DNA of 42,648 nucleotides from Sphaerochaeta sp. (GTDB lineage: Bacteria > Spirochaetota > Spirochaetia > Sphaerochaetales > Sphaerochaetaceae): assembly GCA_016342655.1 (NCBI GenBank), contig JAEINL010000031.1, positions 1 to 42,648 of the forward strand. The letters are read 5' to 3'. Each line of letters begins with the position of its first letter. The first letter of the stretch is position 1. The notes beneath the pieces were generated by a model. It made no database searches and was not told the origin of the DNA. It worked only from the letters and a program-made list of their open reading frames with translations. Below are positions 17,286-25,010 of the stretch, piece after piece. The position numbers and the translations under genes were made by a program.

Positions 17286-17597
17286 GTAGTCTCGTCTTTT
17301 TTCTTTTCTTCTTGCCAGCGAAAGGCCGCCAAAGCCACTTATGATGGCAATGTAAAAGCCAAAGTCATAGAGCCAACCAGAGTTGTTCTGCTCGTAAATG
17401 CGGACAAATGGGTCGAATATCCCAACTATGAGAGATATGGGCGCAATCCATCCATGCCAGATACCCATGAAGAAACCAGCTGGCTTGTCCTCGGTTGCAA
17501 GGAGTGTCCCTGGCAGACAAGCGGTCATCAAAAGTGTTAGTGCGAGCACTAGGGTAACGATCATCAAGATTTTCTTAATATGTTTTGGGTAGTCCAT
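17280..17597 (-). CDS. Small membrane protein or lipoprotein, conserved hypothetical
   Basis: A 105-aa protein with an N-terminal hydrophobic segment (10-26) ending MTAC (Cys27, a loose lipobox), and two further hydrophobic stretches around GIWHGWIAPISLIVGIF and DFGFYIAIISGFGGL. The pattern GFFMGIWHGWIAP...RIYEQNNSGWLYDFGF is one I recognise from short hypothetical proteins in many bacteria; no function is assigned. AGGAG precedes the ATG. Its last codons and stop abut repeat copy 2. It lies downstream of the second binding-protein gene by 143 nt. Confidence 0.72.
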   Translation of the reverse strand: MDYPKHIKKILMIVTLVLALTLLMTACLPGTLLATEDKPAGFFMGIWHGWIAPISLIVGIFDPFVRIYEQNNSGWLYDFGFYIAIISGFGGLSLARRKEKRRDYK

Positions 17598-17740
17598 ATG
17601 AGTCTCCTATACGGTACACTAAGGATACGGGATAGGAGATCTTCTTACAAGGTTGAGGAACATCCCCTTGCTTACAGGTTCTCTGTATCCCAAGGGATTT
17701 ATGGTGTAGTGATACGTCGTGTCACCTATTGGTGCATATA

Positions 17741-18736
17741 TCAAGGGCGAAGCATCTTCTTCCCATCCTTGAAAATTTCTGCTGCTGAGTTTAACAGCCT
17801 CTCATCGATGGTGATGCCTAGCTTCTTTGCCACATCAAGGTTGAACCAGAGTTCGAACTGGGTGGGGTCATCAAAGAAGACAGCCCCGATGTCCTTGGGA
17901 TCTTCACCGTTGAGAATCCTTTCCACTACCTTGCCCGTCTCAACACCCACTGTGTAGTAGTTGAAGCCCCAACTCATCAGGAAGTCGATGTTCTCACTGC
18001 TGGTGGTGTCGGTATTGAAGAGTGGGATACCAGCCTTGCTGCATACATCACTGACTCCTGCTATGGCGCTGACGACAGTATTGTCGATGGCGATGTACAT
18101 GGCGTCGATACGGCCTACGATTGACTGAGCCGCCATCTTCACCTCACTGGAGTTGCTCACCGCTGCTGCTATAAACTCGATACCACGCTCTTTGCAGATG
18201 TCTCTGGCCAGTTCCATCATGGCGACACCATTGGCTTCGCTGCTGGTGTAGATCATTCCAAGTTTTTTGGCCTTGGTTATAGTGAAGAAGGTATCCAACT
18301 GTAACTCTACAGGATTGAGGTCTGAGATGCCTGCAATATTGGTTGCTTCTGTCCTGTCGTAGTTCGCTACCAAGCCTGCTGCCAGGGGGTCGGTTATGGC
18401 ACCGAAGACTACCGGGATATCGGTAATTACCTGGGCTAGGGCTTGGGCTGGCGGGGTCGCAATGCCTATGACCAGGTCTTTCTTATCGCTTTTGAATTTC
18501 TGGGCTATAGCGATTGCAGTTCCAATTTCTGCATTGCAGTTCTGCAGGTCAAAGATTGCCTTGATGTCAGTGCTGTTGAGGTAGTCCTGGATACCCTGCT
18601 CGATGGCATCGAGGGCGGGGTGGGCTACCATCTTGGAGATGCCGATGGCGACACTGTCTTGTTGTACCTCAGATGCCGGCTGGGCAAACAAGAAAGTAGG
18701 AATAAGCAAGAGGGCTAGGATTATACATTTTTTCAT
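17741..18736 (-). CDS. ABC transporter substrate-binding protein 2 (PF04392 type)
   Basis: A 331-aa exported binding protein, clearly a paralogue of the one at 15862-16872 (same blocks KMVAHPALDAIEQGIQDYL, FDLQN, IAQKFKSDK, IATPPAQALAQV). The signal peptide is 1-20 (ALLLIPTFLFAQ). The start is ATG 18736, with GGAG 8 nt upstream; the longer frame to 18847 has no ribosome binding site. There is no second permease or ATPase, so it probably delivers a different ligand to, or competes for, the same importer. A weak promoter TTGCGT-17-TATAGT can be read upstream. Confidence 0.9.
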   Translation of the reverse strand: MKKCIILALLLIPTFLFAQPASEVQQDSVAIGISKMVAHPALDAIEQGIQDYLNSTDIKAIFDLQNCNAEIGTAIAIAQKFKSDKKDLVIGIATPPAQALAQVITDIPVVFGAITDPLAAGLVANYDRTEATNIAGISDLNPVELQLDTFFTITKAKKLGMIYTSSEANGVAMMELARDICKERGIEFIAAAVSNSSEVKMAAQSIVGRIDAMYIAIDNTVVSAIAGVSDVCSKAGIPLFNTDTTSSENIDFLMSWGFNYYTVGVETGKVVERILNGEDPKDIGAVFFDDPTQFELWFNLDVAKKLGITIDERLLNSAAEIFKDGKKMLRP

Positions 18737-18917
18737 GGACTCTCTCCTTGTGATGGTGTTACTATATATAGAAACTAACCGGAACGCAAGTATCTTTGCA
18801 TAGAAACATGAAAAAAACTTTCTCTTTTTCTTCAAAATCCTCTTCAACCTTGTCTAATTTTGCTTCTTGTATCCCTCTGTTGAAACCTTTCACAATCCTA
18901 AGGATTGCCCGACTCTG

Positions 18918-19030
18918 ATTACCGAGCGAGTGCCGGGAAAGCAAGGTGAGATACGTGAGCCCCTTGGGGCGGAAAAGGAGGCAACGCCTCCTCTTTCCAG
19001 GGCTTGCCCTGGGGTATTGATACCTTTCAT
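18918..19030 (-). repeat. Dispersed hairpin-array element, copy 3
   Basis: Core only, from ATTACCGAG to ACCTTTCATT. Its first hairpin combines the left arm of copies 1 and 4 with the right arm of copy 2, and still folds as GCCCC-TT-GGGGC. It is about 127 bp past the stop of the acidic-protein gene and in the same orientation as the other copies. Copies 2 and 3 thus bracket the second binding-protein gene and the small membrane-protein gene as direct repeats. Confidence 0.87.
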
Positions 19031-19042
19031 TATCTGAAACGG

Positions 19043-19062
19043 CTTTTTTGTGGGCAAAAAAG
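19043..19062. terminator. T-rich hairpin
   Basis: CTTTTTTG-TGGG-CAAAAAAG forms an 8-bp stem just beyond repeat copy 3. It is A/T-rich and would make a weak terminator on its own; together with the following 22-bp stem it may end the acidic-protein transcript. Confidence 0.35.
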
Positions 19063-19075
19063 ACCCTTCCTGTAC

Positions 19076-19123
19076 GAACCAACCCCCTCCTACTGGAGTA
19101 ATCCAGTAGGAGGGGGTTGGTTC
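19076..19123. terminator. Perfect 22-bp stem with GTAA loop
   Basis: Positions 19076-19097 and 19102-19123 are exact complements over 22 bp around a 4-nt loop. It lies 33 bp past the stop of the acidic-protein gene. No T-tract follows on either strand, so it is not a standard intrinsic terminator; it could be a 3'-end stabiliser or an RNase III-type target. Confidence 0.6.
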
Positions 19124-19156
19124 AGTAGGAATGCGTCTTCGAAAGGGATTTACGTT

Positions 19157-19447
19157 CTAGAAATCATCTTCATCATCAAGTTCATCAAGAGCAAAATCCT
19201 CTTCCTCGTTCTCGTCAAACGCCACGTCCTCGAAGGATTCATCTCCGTCGATCATGAATGCGTCGTCAATGAGTTCGTCCTCATCTTCCCCCTCATCGAG
19301 GATTTCGTCGTCGTCATCGCCGAATTCAATCACTTCAGGGGCATCGTACAAGTCAGCCAAATAAGCATCTTCCTCGTCTTCCAGTGTGCTGAAATAACGA
19401 TCTTCTTCATCATCGAGGTCATCTTCTTCCTCACGGTATTTAGCCAT
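19157..19447 (-). CDS. Small, extremely acidic protein
   Basis: A 96-aa protein in which 51 residues are Asp or Glu and only three are Lys or Arg (K3, R5, R17, all near the start). It has no signal peptide, Cys or recognisable domain; short hydrophobic spots (RYFSTLED, AYLADLYDAPEVIEF, AFMID, FALDEL) break the acidic runs. ATG 19447 is chosen since AAGGAG is 7 nt upstream, rather than ATG 19453. It may be a nucleic-acid-mimic, chaperone-like or basic-protein-binding partner such as for ribosomal proteins; that is inference. It is followed by strong hairpins. Confidence 0.75.
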   Translation of the reverse strand: MAKYREEEDDLDDEEDRYFSTLEDEEDAYLADLYDAPEVIEFGDDDDEILDEGEDEDELIDDAFMIDGDESFEDVAFDENEEEDFALDELDDEDDF

Positions 19448-19553
19448 ATTCATACTCCTTGCAAAACATCTCTACCCTTACAAGACAAGAGTAAAAGAAG
19501 CTCATTCACTTGTCAATTGGTTCTCAGTCATTCCACTATATATGCAGTTGCTC

Positions 19554-19582
19554 TGGACAGCTCTGTTTTACACTGCTATGAT
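19554..19582 (+). promoter_or_regulatory. Candidate pdxA-operon promoter
   Basis: TGGACA (19554-19559), 17 nt, TATGAT (19577-19582) with a TGC extended -10. Eight nt separate it from the ATG, and no Shine-Dalgarno sequence fits, so the transcript may start at or next to the ATG. Confidence 0.45.
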
Positions 19583-19590
19583 TGGGCAAT

Positions 19591-20613
19591 ATGAGAAATA
19601 GTGATACATATCTGGCCATTCCCATGGGTGATCCTGCAGGAATAGGCCCTGAAATAATCCTGAAGACACTAGTCGGTGCATCTGAGGTTCTACCCTTGGT
19701 AGTGGTAGGGTCAGAGCGGTTGTTCACACGTACAGCTAGGGACCTTCATCTTGAAGGTGCTTTTGAGGTAGTGGTGAATACCCTCCCATCCTTACAGGCT
19801 GCCCAGGCAAAGGGCCTCGGGTGCATCTTGTATGATATTGGGGGGATCGACCTTGACCAGTTTGTTTACGGAGAGGTCAGCGCAATGTGCGGCAAGGCTG
19901 CCTACGAGTCGGTCAAGGTTTGTGTTTCGCTGGTAAGCGAAGGATACTGCAAGGCTATCGTAACCCCACCGTTACATAAGGAAGCATTGCAGGCAGCCCA
20001 TGTCCCCCATATCGGCTATACGGAAATTCTTGCTGACCTCACCGGATCTAAGAATGCGGTCACCATGTTCGATACATTGGGAATGAAGATTTTCTTCCAT
20101 ACTAGGCACCTTTCCCTTTCTGAAGCCTGCAAGGCTGTCACCAAGGAGAGTCTGCTTAACACCATTCTCCAGTGTGAGGCCATATGTTCTGGCAATGGTG
20201 TTTTCAATATGGATCTGCCCCTGGCTGTTGCCGGCTTAAATCCCCACTGTGGGGAGCATGGTCTGTTTGGTGATGAGGAAGGTGTTGCTATCGTGCCTGC
20301 AATAGAAGAGGCGAGGGCTAGGGGTATCAATGTGGTTGGACCTATTGGGGCTGACTCGGTATTCCACCAGACTAAAATTGGAAAATATAGGGCCGCGATC
20401 TCACTCTACCATGACCAGGGACATATTGCGGCAAAGACCTTGGATTTTAATCAGACCATTTCCCTTACCTGGGGATTGCCGTTCTTGCGTACCAGCGTGG
20501 ATCATGGTACGGCCTTTGACATTGCCGGAAAGGGCATTGCTGATAACCAAGGTATGGCCCGAGCCATACGCATAGCTTCTGAGTATCTGGCTTCCGAGGA
20601 GGGTCTCTCATGA
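19591..20613 (+). CDS. pdxA: PdxA-family 4-phosphate dehydrogenase (PdxA or PdxA2)
   Basis: A 340-aa NAD-dependent oxidative decarboxylase family protein. PdxA oxidises 4-phosphohydroxy-L-threonine in vitamin B6 synthesis; PdxA2 paralogues act on 4-phospho-D-erythronate or threonate. Metal-ligand regions are present: HIGYTEIL, NPHCGEHGLFGDEE and YHDQGH. The C-terminal text YHDQGHIAAKTLDF and RTSVDHGTAFDIAGKG reads closer to PdxA2 than to classical PdxA (YHDQGLPVLK). No pdxJ or sugar-acid kinase is near. ATG 19591 is preferred to the TTG at 19582. Its stop overlaps the next gene's start (ATGA). Confidence 0.88.
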   Translation: MRNSDTYLAIPMGDPAGIGPEIILKTLVGASEVLPLVVVGSERLFTRTARDLHLEGAFEVVVNTLPSLQAAQAKGLGCILYDIGGIDLDQFVYGEVSAMCGKAAYESVKVCVSLVSEGYCKAIVTPPLHKEALQAAHVPHIGYTEILADLTGSKNAVTMFDTLGMKIFFHTRHLSLSEACKAVTKESLLNTILQCEAICSGNGVFNMDLPLAVAGLNPHCGEHGLFGDEEGVAIVPAIEEARARGINVVGPIGADSVFHQTKIGKYRAAISLYHDQGHIAAKTLDFNQTISLTWGLPFLRTSVDHGTAFDIAGKGIADNQGMARAIRIASEYLASEEGLS

Positions 20614-21809
20614 GAAAGCGGGCATTATTAGGAATCTTGGGCATATTTGCGATGCTCGTATGTACCTCCTGTGCAACATCCATCAAGGTTCGTCACCTCA
20701 TCCCAAGTGAAGTTAATGTCAGCAATCATCGTAATATTGCCATTGCCTCCACTGAGATGTATGTCTTTCCGCGTGGCGGGATTCTCCCTCCTTGGATTAA
20801 GGGTTCTAGCGATACTTCCTTTACCCTAAGCAGTGGCTTCGATTCGGACGTCAATGCCAAGATAGCCGAAGCAAGTACAATCTATCTTAGTGATGCCCTG
20901 GTCAATACTGACTACTTTACCATCCTCCCCCCTGAGACTACGGATGCCTACCTCACTTTGGGCAAGGGTGGTGGGGCAGGCGCATACTCCATGTTGATAG
21001 AACAGGGAGTGCAGGCACTTCTGAAAAGCTCCATTACCTACATGGGCTGCGAAGAGCAGGTCATAGGCAGGGATATAAAGGAGTGGGTCACTGAAAATCC
21101 AAATCCTGACCCTCTTGACACTCCCGCTCAAGCAGCAGCTAAAGTCATCTCCTATGAGAAGGTCACGGGAAGGTCCTTTTATCTTGAGCAGAAGGCTACG
21201 CTCACCTTTACCTATACCCTTATTGACCTCAAGGCCAACAGGATACTTGCAACAGACAGCTTTACCTCTCAGAAGACCAAAGAGACGTGTTTGGGGAAAA
21301 CGATCTTTGGGACAGGCGAAACTAGTCGTGACACAGATGAACGTTGCTATTCCAGTGGTTTTTCCCCTTCTTTCTTTCCCCTCTTTGATGGGATGATCAG
21401 AGAAATCCCTTCCCAAGTTGCCAAGCAGCTCGCCCCTTCCTGGGACGAGTATCGCGTCTCTTTGATGTCCAACAAGCCAAAGGCCGATGTTGCCTATGCC
21501 TACAAGTTGGCTGAGCAGGGCAACCTAAGAGAATCTTACGAGGTGTTTTTCCAGGCATGGGAACAGAGCGCACACCTGCCAAGTGGATATAATGCAGCCT
21601 TGTTGCTGGAAGGTTTTGGCCAGTATTCAGAAGCCCTTGCCTTGATGAACCAGGTGTATAACAGTACTGGGAACTCAAAGAGTCACGACCAATTGATACG
21701 TCTGAAAGAGGTTGCAAGCCAACAGGACGAAGCTATGAAGCAGATTGATGGGACCACAGGTATTCTTGATGGGCATGTGTTCAAAACACAGATACTGACA
21801 ATGGAGTGA
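20610..21809 (+). CDS. Lipoprotein with TPR-like C-terminus
   Basis: A 399-aa protein with a signal peptide ending VCTSC (Cys21), followed by SIKVRHLIPSEVNVSNHRNIAI, the opening typical of a group of uncharacterised spirochaete/bacteroidete lipoproteins (I believe DUF6340-like). The C-terminal third (about 295-370) has helix pairs of TPR character: ADVAYAYKLAEQGNLRESYEVF, SGYNAALLLEGFGQYSEALALM. Likely surface or periplasmic. It is translationally coupled at both ends (ATGA with pdxA, GTGA with cobO). No function is known. Confidence 0.78.
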   Translation: MRKRALLGILGIFAMLVCTSCATSIKVRHLIPSEVNVSNHRNIAIASTEMYVFPRGGILPPWIKGSSDTSFTLSSGFDSDVNAKIAEASTIYLSDALVNTDYFTILPPETTDAYLTLGKGGGAGAYSMLIEQGVQALLKSSITYMGCEEQVIGRDIKEWVTENPNPDPLDTPAQAAAKVISYEKVTGRSFYLEQKATLTFTYTLIDLKANRILATDSFTSQKTKETCLGKTIFGTGETSRDTDERCYSSGFSPSFFPLFDGMIREIPSQVAKQLAPSWDEYRVSLMSNKPKADVAYAYKLAEQGNLRESYEVFFQAWEQSAHLPSGYNAALLLEGFGQYSEALALMNQVYNSTGNSKSHDQLIRLKEVASQQDEAMKQIDGTTGILDGHVFKTQILTME

Positions 21810-22357
21810 GCATGGAAGTTGTAGGGAAGCCAAGAATATTGGTCTATACCGGGGAAGGGAAGGGAAAGACCACAGCCTCGATGGGGCAGGTGATGAGAGC
21901 CTTGGGTCATGGTGGCAAATGCGCCGTGGCTCAGTTCATCAAGGGTGATCCCCAAAGCCTCGATTGCGGCGAATACCGCACAGCTATGCAACTTGGTGTT
22001 GTGTGGAAGAGCTTTGGCAGTGGGTTTACCTGGGTCGGTGATAATGCAAAGACTAATGCTGAACTCGCCATCAAAGGATGGGAACAGGTCAAGCGGTGGA
22101 TTTCCACCTCAAGCTTTGACCTTATTGTCCTTGATGAGTTTACGTATGCCCTTAGCTTGGGCTACCTCGATACCGAGGATGTCTGCCTCTGGCTTGCGGA
22201 CCACAAACAGAAAAAAGGCTTTCCACATCTTGTCATCACCGGTCGCGATGCACCGCCTTCCCTTGTTTCTATAGCCGATATGGTAAGTGAAGTGCATATG
22301 GTCAAGCACCATATGCTTTCTAAGGATGCTCAAGCGGCTCCTATGGTTGAGTTTTGA
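21806..22357 (+). CDS. cobO: Cob(I)yrinic acid a,c-diamide adenosyltransferase
   Basis: A 183-aa BtuR/CobO/CobA-type enzyme that transfers the adenosyl group of ATP to the cobalt of corrinoids. The P-loop VYTGEGKGKTTAS is at about 13-25; VLDEFTYALSLGYL (about 109-122) and VITGRDAPPSL (about 144-154) are the other family blocks. The GTG start overlaps the lipoprotein stop; an ATG two codons later is an alternative. No other cobalamin genes are near, so it probably serves corrinoid salvage. Confidence 0.93.
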   Translation: MSMEVVGKPRILVYTGEGKGKTTASMGQVMRALGHGGKCAVAQFIKGDPQSLDCGEYRTAMQLGVVWKSFGSGFTWVGDNAKTNAELAIKGWEQVKRWISTSSFDLIVLDEFTYALSLGYLDTEDVCLWLADHKQKKGFPHLVITGRDAPPSLVSIADMVSEVHMVKHHMLSKDAQAAPMVEF

Positions 22358-22397
22358 CCCTTTGATAGCCTGTCTTGCAACTCTCTACTCTTTATCC

Positions 22398-22426
22398 TTT
22401 CACAAACGCCCATTTCTGGGTATAAT
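22398..22426 (+). promoter_or_regulatory. Promoter upstream of the CpsB-like gene
   Basis: TTTCAC (22398-22403), 17 nt, TATAAT (22421-22426), then AGGAGG 10 nt on and the ATG at 22445. This suggests the cpsB-AAA-RloB-LuxR-hydrolase run can be transcribed independently of pdxA-cobO. Confidence 0.5.
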
Positions 22427-22444
22427 CACAGGCAGGAGGTTCAA

Positions 22445-23080
22445 ATGGGTCTTTGTGATTTTCATTGTCATATATTGCCTCAGATCGATGACGGGTATGT
22501 CTCTGTAGAGAGTTTCTCTAGGATGTTGAGCCTCTATAAAGAGAGCGGGATATCATCCATTGCCTTTACACCGCACATTTACAATCCGTATGTGAAGGCC
22601 AATGTCGGATCGTTACGCGAAACGTTCAAATGGGCATCAGAGATGGCTTCGGACATGGGAATGATGACCTATCTGGGAAGTGAGCTGTTTGTCGGAGACC
22701 AACCGGAGCTGAAATGTATTCCCATTGCGGATACGTATTGTCTGGTTGAGTTTGGCCTCGCCCTCCCTCCTGCAAACCTGATTCCCCGTCTGGAGAAGTT
22801 ACATGACGAGGGTCTTACGATAATTCTCGCTCATGTTGAACGGTATCGTTGGCTGAGCCCTACAAGTTCTATGCTCGAACGCCTTCGCTCGCTAGGGGCC
22901 TTGGTTCAGGTGAATGTCGAAGCTGTTGAGGATGGTTCTGCCCTTCCCTACCTAGAGAGTGGGCTGGTGGACCTGGTGGCAACAGATAATCATGGTGATG
23001 AGACACTTCCTTCACGTATGCTTGCGGTTCTGAATGAATGGCCAAAGGTTTACGAAAAGATGGAAGGTATGATTTTGTGA
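22445..23080 (+). CDS. CpsB/CapC-type tyrosine-protein phosphatase (PHP fold)
   Basis: A 211-aa PHP-superfamily metallo-phosphatase related to CpsB/YwqE, which dephosphorylates tyrosine kinases that control capsule or exopolysaccharide export. Motifs: DFHCHILPQIDDG at 5-17, TPHIY near 40-44, LAHVERY near 120-126 and ATDNHGD near 179-185. AGGAGG is 6 nt before the ATG. No CpsC/CpsD-type kinase or polysaccharide gene is next to it, so its partner must be elsewhere. The AAA gene starts 33 nt downstream. Confidence 0.88.
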   Translation: MGLCDFHCHILPQIDDGYVSVESFSRMLSLYKESGISSIAFTPHIYNPYVKANVGSLRETFKWASEMASDMGMMTYLGSELFVGDQPELKCIPIADTYCLVEFGLALPPANLIPRLEKLHDEGLTIILAHVERYRWLSPTSSMLERLRSLGALVQVNVEAVEDGSALPYLESGLVDLVATDNHGDETLPSRMLAVLNEWPKVYEKMEGMIL

Positions 23081-23113
23081 TATACACCCAATGGGTGAGT
23101 AAGGAGGTGGCGA

Positions 23114-24361
23114 ATGCTGCTTGATATGACTATTGCGAACTTCAAGTCCGTACGGTCGGCCCAGACAATTTCCTTTGAAGCTGTCAGGGACAATAGGTTT
23201 CCGGAGTCAAAAGTGGTTGCTGTCAATGATAAGCTCAAGCTTATCAAGACTGCGGCCATCATAGGGCCTAACGGGGCAGGGAAAAGCTCCTTTGTTCGGG
23301 CACTTGAAGCTCTGAAAGGTATTGTGACCGCACCTGAAGAGACGGCAAATCCCCTACAGATTCTCAGTGGGACGTCTTTTGCCTACTCTGATGAGAAGGG
23401 ACAACCTGCTACTATCATCATCCGAGTGGTATTGGAACAGGGTGATGAGACATTGGATTCCACCATAGGAATCTATACTTTGGTTGCTGACCGAGAGAAG
23501 ATTTTCGAAGAGTCCATGTTTACCATGGTCGGGCGTTCGAAGAGACTGATGTTTGAGCGAAAGCTCAGTGAAGCCTCTCTCTTGCTTGATGACGCGGACC
23601 TTGCCTACAAGTACCGCTTTGGAAAGAATTATCGCGGAGAGAAAAAACGACTGGTCGCGAAGGTGGATGAGAAGCACTCCTTCCTCAACGCTTCAATGGC
23701 AAAGGGTAGTGAAACCACACTCCCTCTGTATAGATGGATCGACGAATGCCTGCACATGGTGCCCATGGGTGTATCAAGTCTCAGTGAGAAGTATCTCATC
23801 TCTCAGCTTACCGAACACCCCGCTTGGGTAAAGCAGCTGACCAACTTCCTGTGGAGTGTAGATATCACCGATATCCGTGACATCAAGATCAAGGATGGCC
23901 GTCTTATCTTTGTCCACACCAATGTCACCCAACATTACGCCTCATACTTTTCCTTGGAGAGCTTGAGTCTGAGAAGGCTCTGCCTAGTCGGTGTCGCTTT
24001 CTTTGAAAGCTTCATCAAGCCAAGGACTCTTATCATCGATGACTTTGGCATGTTGCTTCATCCTTATGTCCTTGCGCACATTGTTGAGATATTCGAGAAG
24101 AGCAATACAGGCTATGGTTCACAGATGCTTGCTGTCGATTGTAACCCTTCGTTGTTGCAACCAGGGCTCATGAGACGTGATGGCATCTATTTTGCTGAGA
24201 AGAACAGCGAGAGTGCCACGGTCTATTTCAGCCTTGCAGACTTCAAGTATTCCAAGAATAGGGATAAGACCCAAGCCCAGTACATGAACGGGGCATTTGG
24301 CTCGTTACCTATTCTTTCTGAATTTTGCTTTGTTGACAAAAATACGGACAAGGAGGTCTGA
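23114..24361 (+). CDS. AAA_15/RloA-like ATPase with altered catalytic motifs
   Basis: A 415-aa ABC/SMC-type ATPase of the group paired with RloB or DUF4435 proteins in anti-phage modules (AbiL, PARIS). It opens MLLDMTIANFKSVRSAQTISF and has an intact Walker A, GPNGAGKSS, at 51-59. Three other sites differ from the usual pattern: the signature is ESLSLRRL (from 282) rather than ESxGTxR; Walker B is LIIDDFG with Asp310 where a catalytic Glu is expected; and the H-switch (usually TTHD) is VDCNP at 341-345. AAGGAGG precedes the ATG, and the RloB-like gene starts 2 nt after the stop. ATP binding is likely; normal hydrolysis is doubtful. Confidence 0.82.
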   Translation: MLLDMTIANFKSVRSAQTISFEAVRDNRFPESKVVAVNDKLKLIKTAAIIGPNGAGKSSFVRALEALKGIVTAPEETANPLQILSGTSFAYSDEKGQPATIIIRVVLEQGDETLDSTIGIYTLVADREKIFEESMFTMVGRSKRLMFERKLSEASLLLDDADLAYKYRFGKNYRGEKKRLVAKVDEKHSFLNASMAKGSETTLPLYRWIDECLHMVPMGVSSLSEKYLISQLTEHPAWVKQLTNFLWSVDITDIRDIKIKDGRLIFVHTNVTQHYASYFSLESLSLRRLCLVGVAFFESFIKPRTLIIDDFGMLLHPYVLAHIVEIFEKSNTGYGSQMLAVDCNPSLLQPGLMRRDGIYFAEKNSESATVYFSLADFKYSKNRDKTQAQYMNGAFGSLPILSEFCFVDKNTDKEV

Positions 24362-24363
24362 CC

Positions 24364-25005
24364 ATGGCACGAAAAAAAATATCCAATAAGCCGCGCAGGA
24401 CTATCCTGATACTTACAGCCTCAGAAGCTGAGGCTCTCTATTTTTCCCAGATGCGCAAGGATTGCCGTTATTCCAACCTAACGGTCTTGTGGGAGGAGGA
24501 GTTCAAGAATCTTGAGCATCTGATCACCCTTGCCTCGCGTTATCGCAATACCGGAAACTATTCGGTTGTATGGGTATTGTTCGGTCTTGCTGACCTGACT
24601 ATCTCTCCTGCTGAAGTGAAGAAACAGATTCCTTATGCCAAGAAGAAGAAAGTTGGTCTGGCTTGGACCAATCCAGCCATGCCTATTTGGTATCTGCTGC
24701 ACCTGCAGACCCCAAGGGGATTTGTTGGGGAGCCCAGCATGATAAGCAGTGCCTTGGGAAAGAGCCTTCCCGGTTTTTCCACTGATGCTTCCTATCTGTT
24801 GACTGAGGGGATGTATCTTCACCTGAAGCTGTATCCTGCCAAGGCAAAGGCTTCTTTCAATGCCAATGCCTATAACAGTCTGGTTGAAAAGGAACTTGGC
24901 CTTCCTGCCATATCATTGGTACCGTTATTGAATGAAATAACTGATATCTGTGGGCTTGCAGACCTCACGCATAATCAGAACCAGTTAGGTATGAATAAGG
25001 GGTAG
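24364..25005 (+). CDS. Divergent RloB-like protein
   Basis: A 213-aa protein whose layout follows RloB-family proteins (TOPRIM-like effector of AbiL-type systems): a strand and Glu-rich turn before YF (ILTASEAEALYF, 16-27), a hydrophobic strand before the expected acidic cluster (VVWVLFGLAD, 68-77), and NPxxxxWYLLHL (103-114). The residues expected to coordinate metal are missing: EG is TA, D-x-D is G-x-A, and FE in NPxFElW is MP. So it is either an inactive or repurposed RloB, or a distant family. It is coupled to the ATPase gene, with AAGGAGG overlapping its stop. Confidence 0.65.
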   Translation: MARKKISNKPRRTILILTASEAEALYFSQMRKDCRYSNLTVLWEEEFKNLEHLITLASRYRNTGNYSVVWVLFGLADLTISPAEVKKQIPYAKKKKVGLAWTNPAMPIWYLLHLQTPRGFVGEPSMISSALGKSLPGFSTDASYLLTEGMYLHLKLYPAKAKASFNANAYNSLVEKELGLPAISLVPLLNEITDICGLADLTHNQNQLGMNKG

Positions 25006-25010
25006 TCCTG

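Noticed and set aside
17132-17338. Small basic ORFs (ERYQYPRASPGKRRRCLL text) on the minus strand at 17132-17338, 18762-19082 and 39088-39297
   Set aside because: The shared protein text comes only from the repeated element; the conserved changes keep base pairing, not codons, so these are not treated as a protein family.
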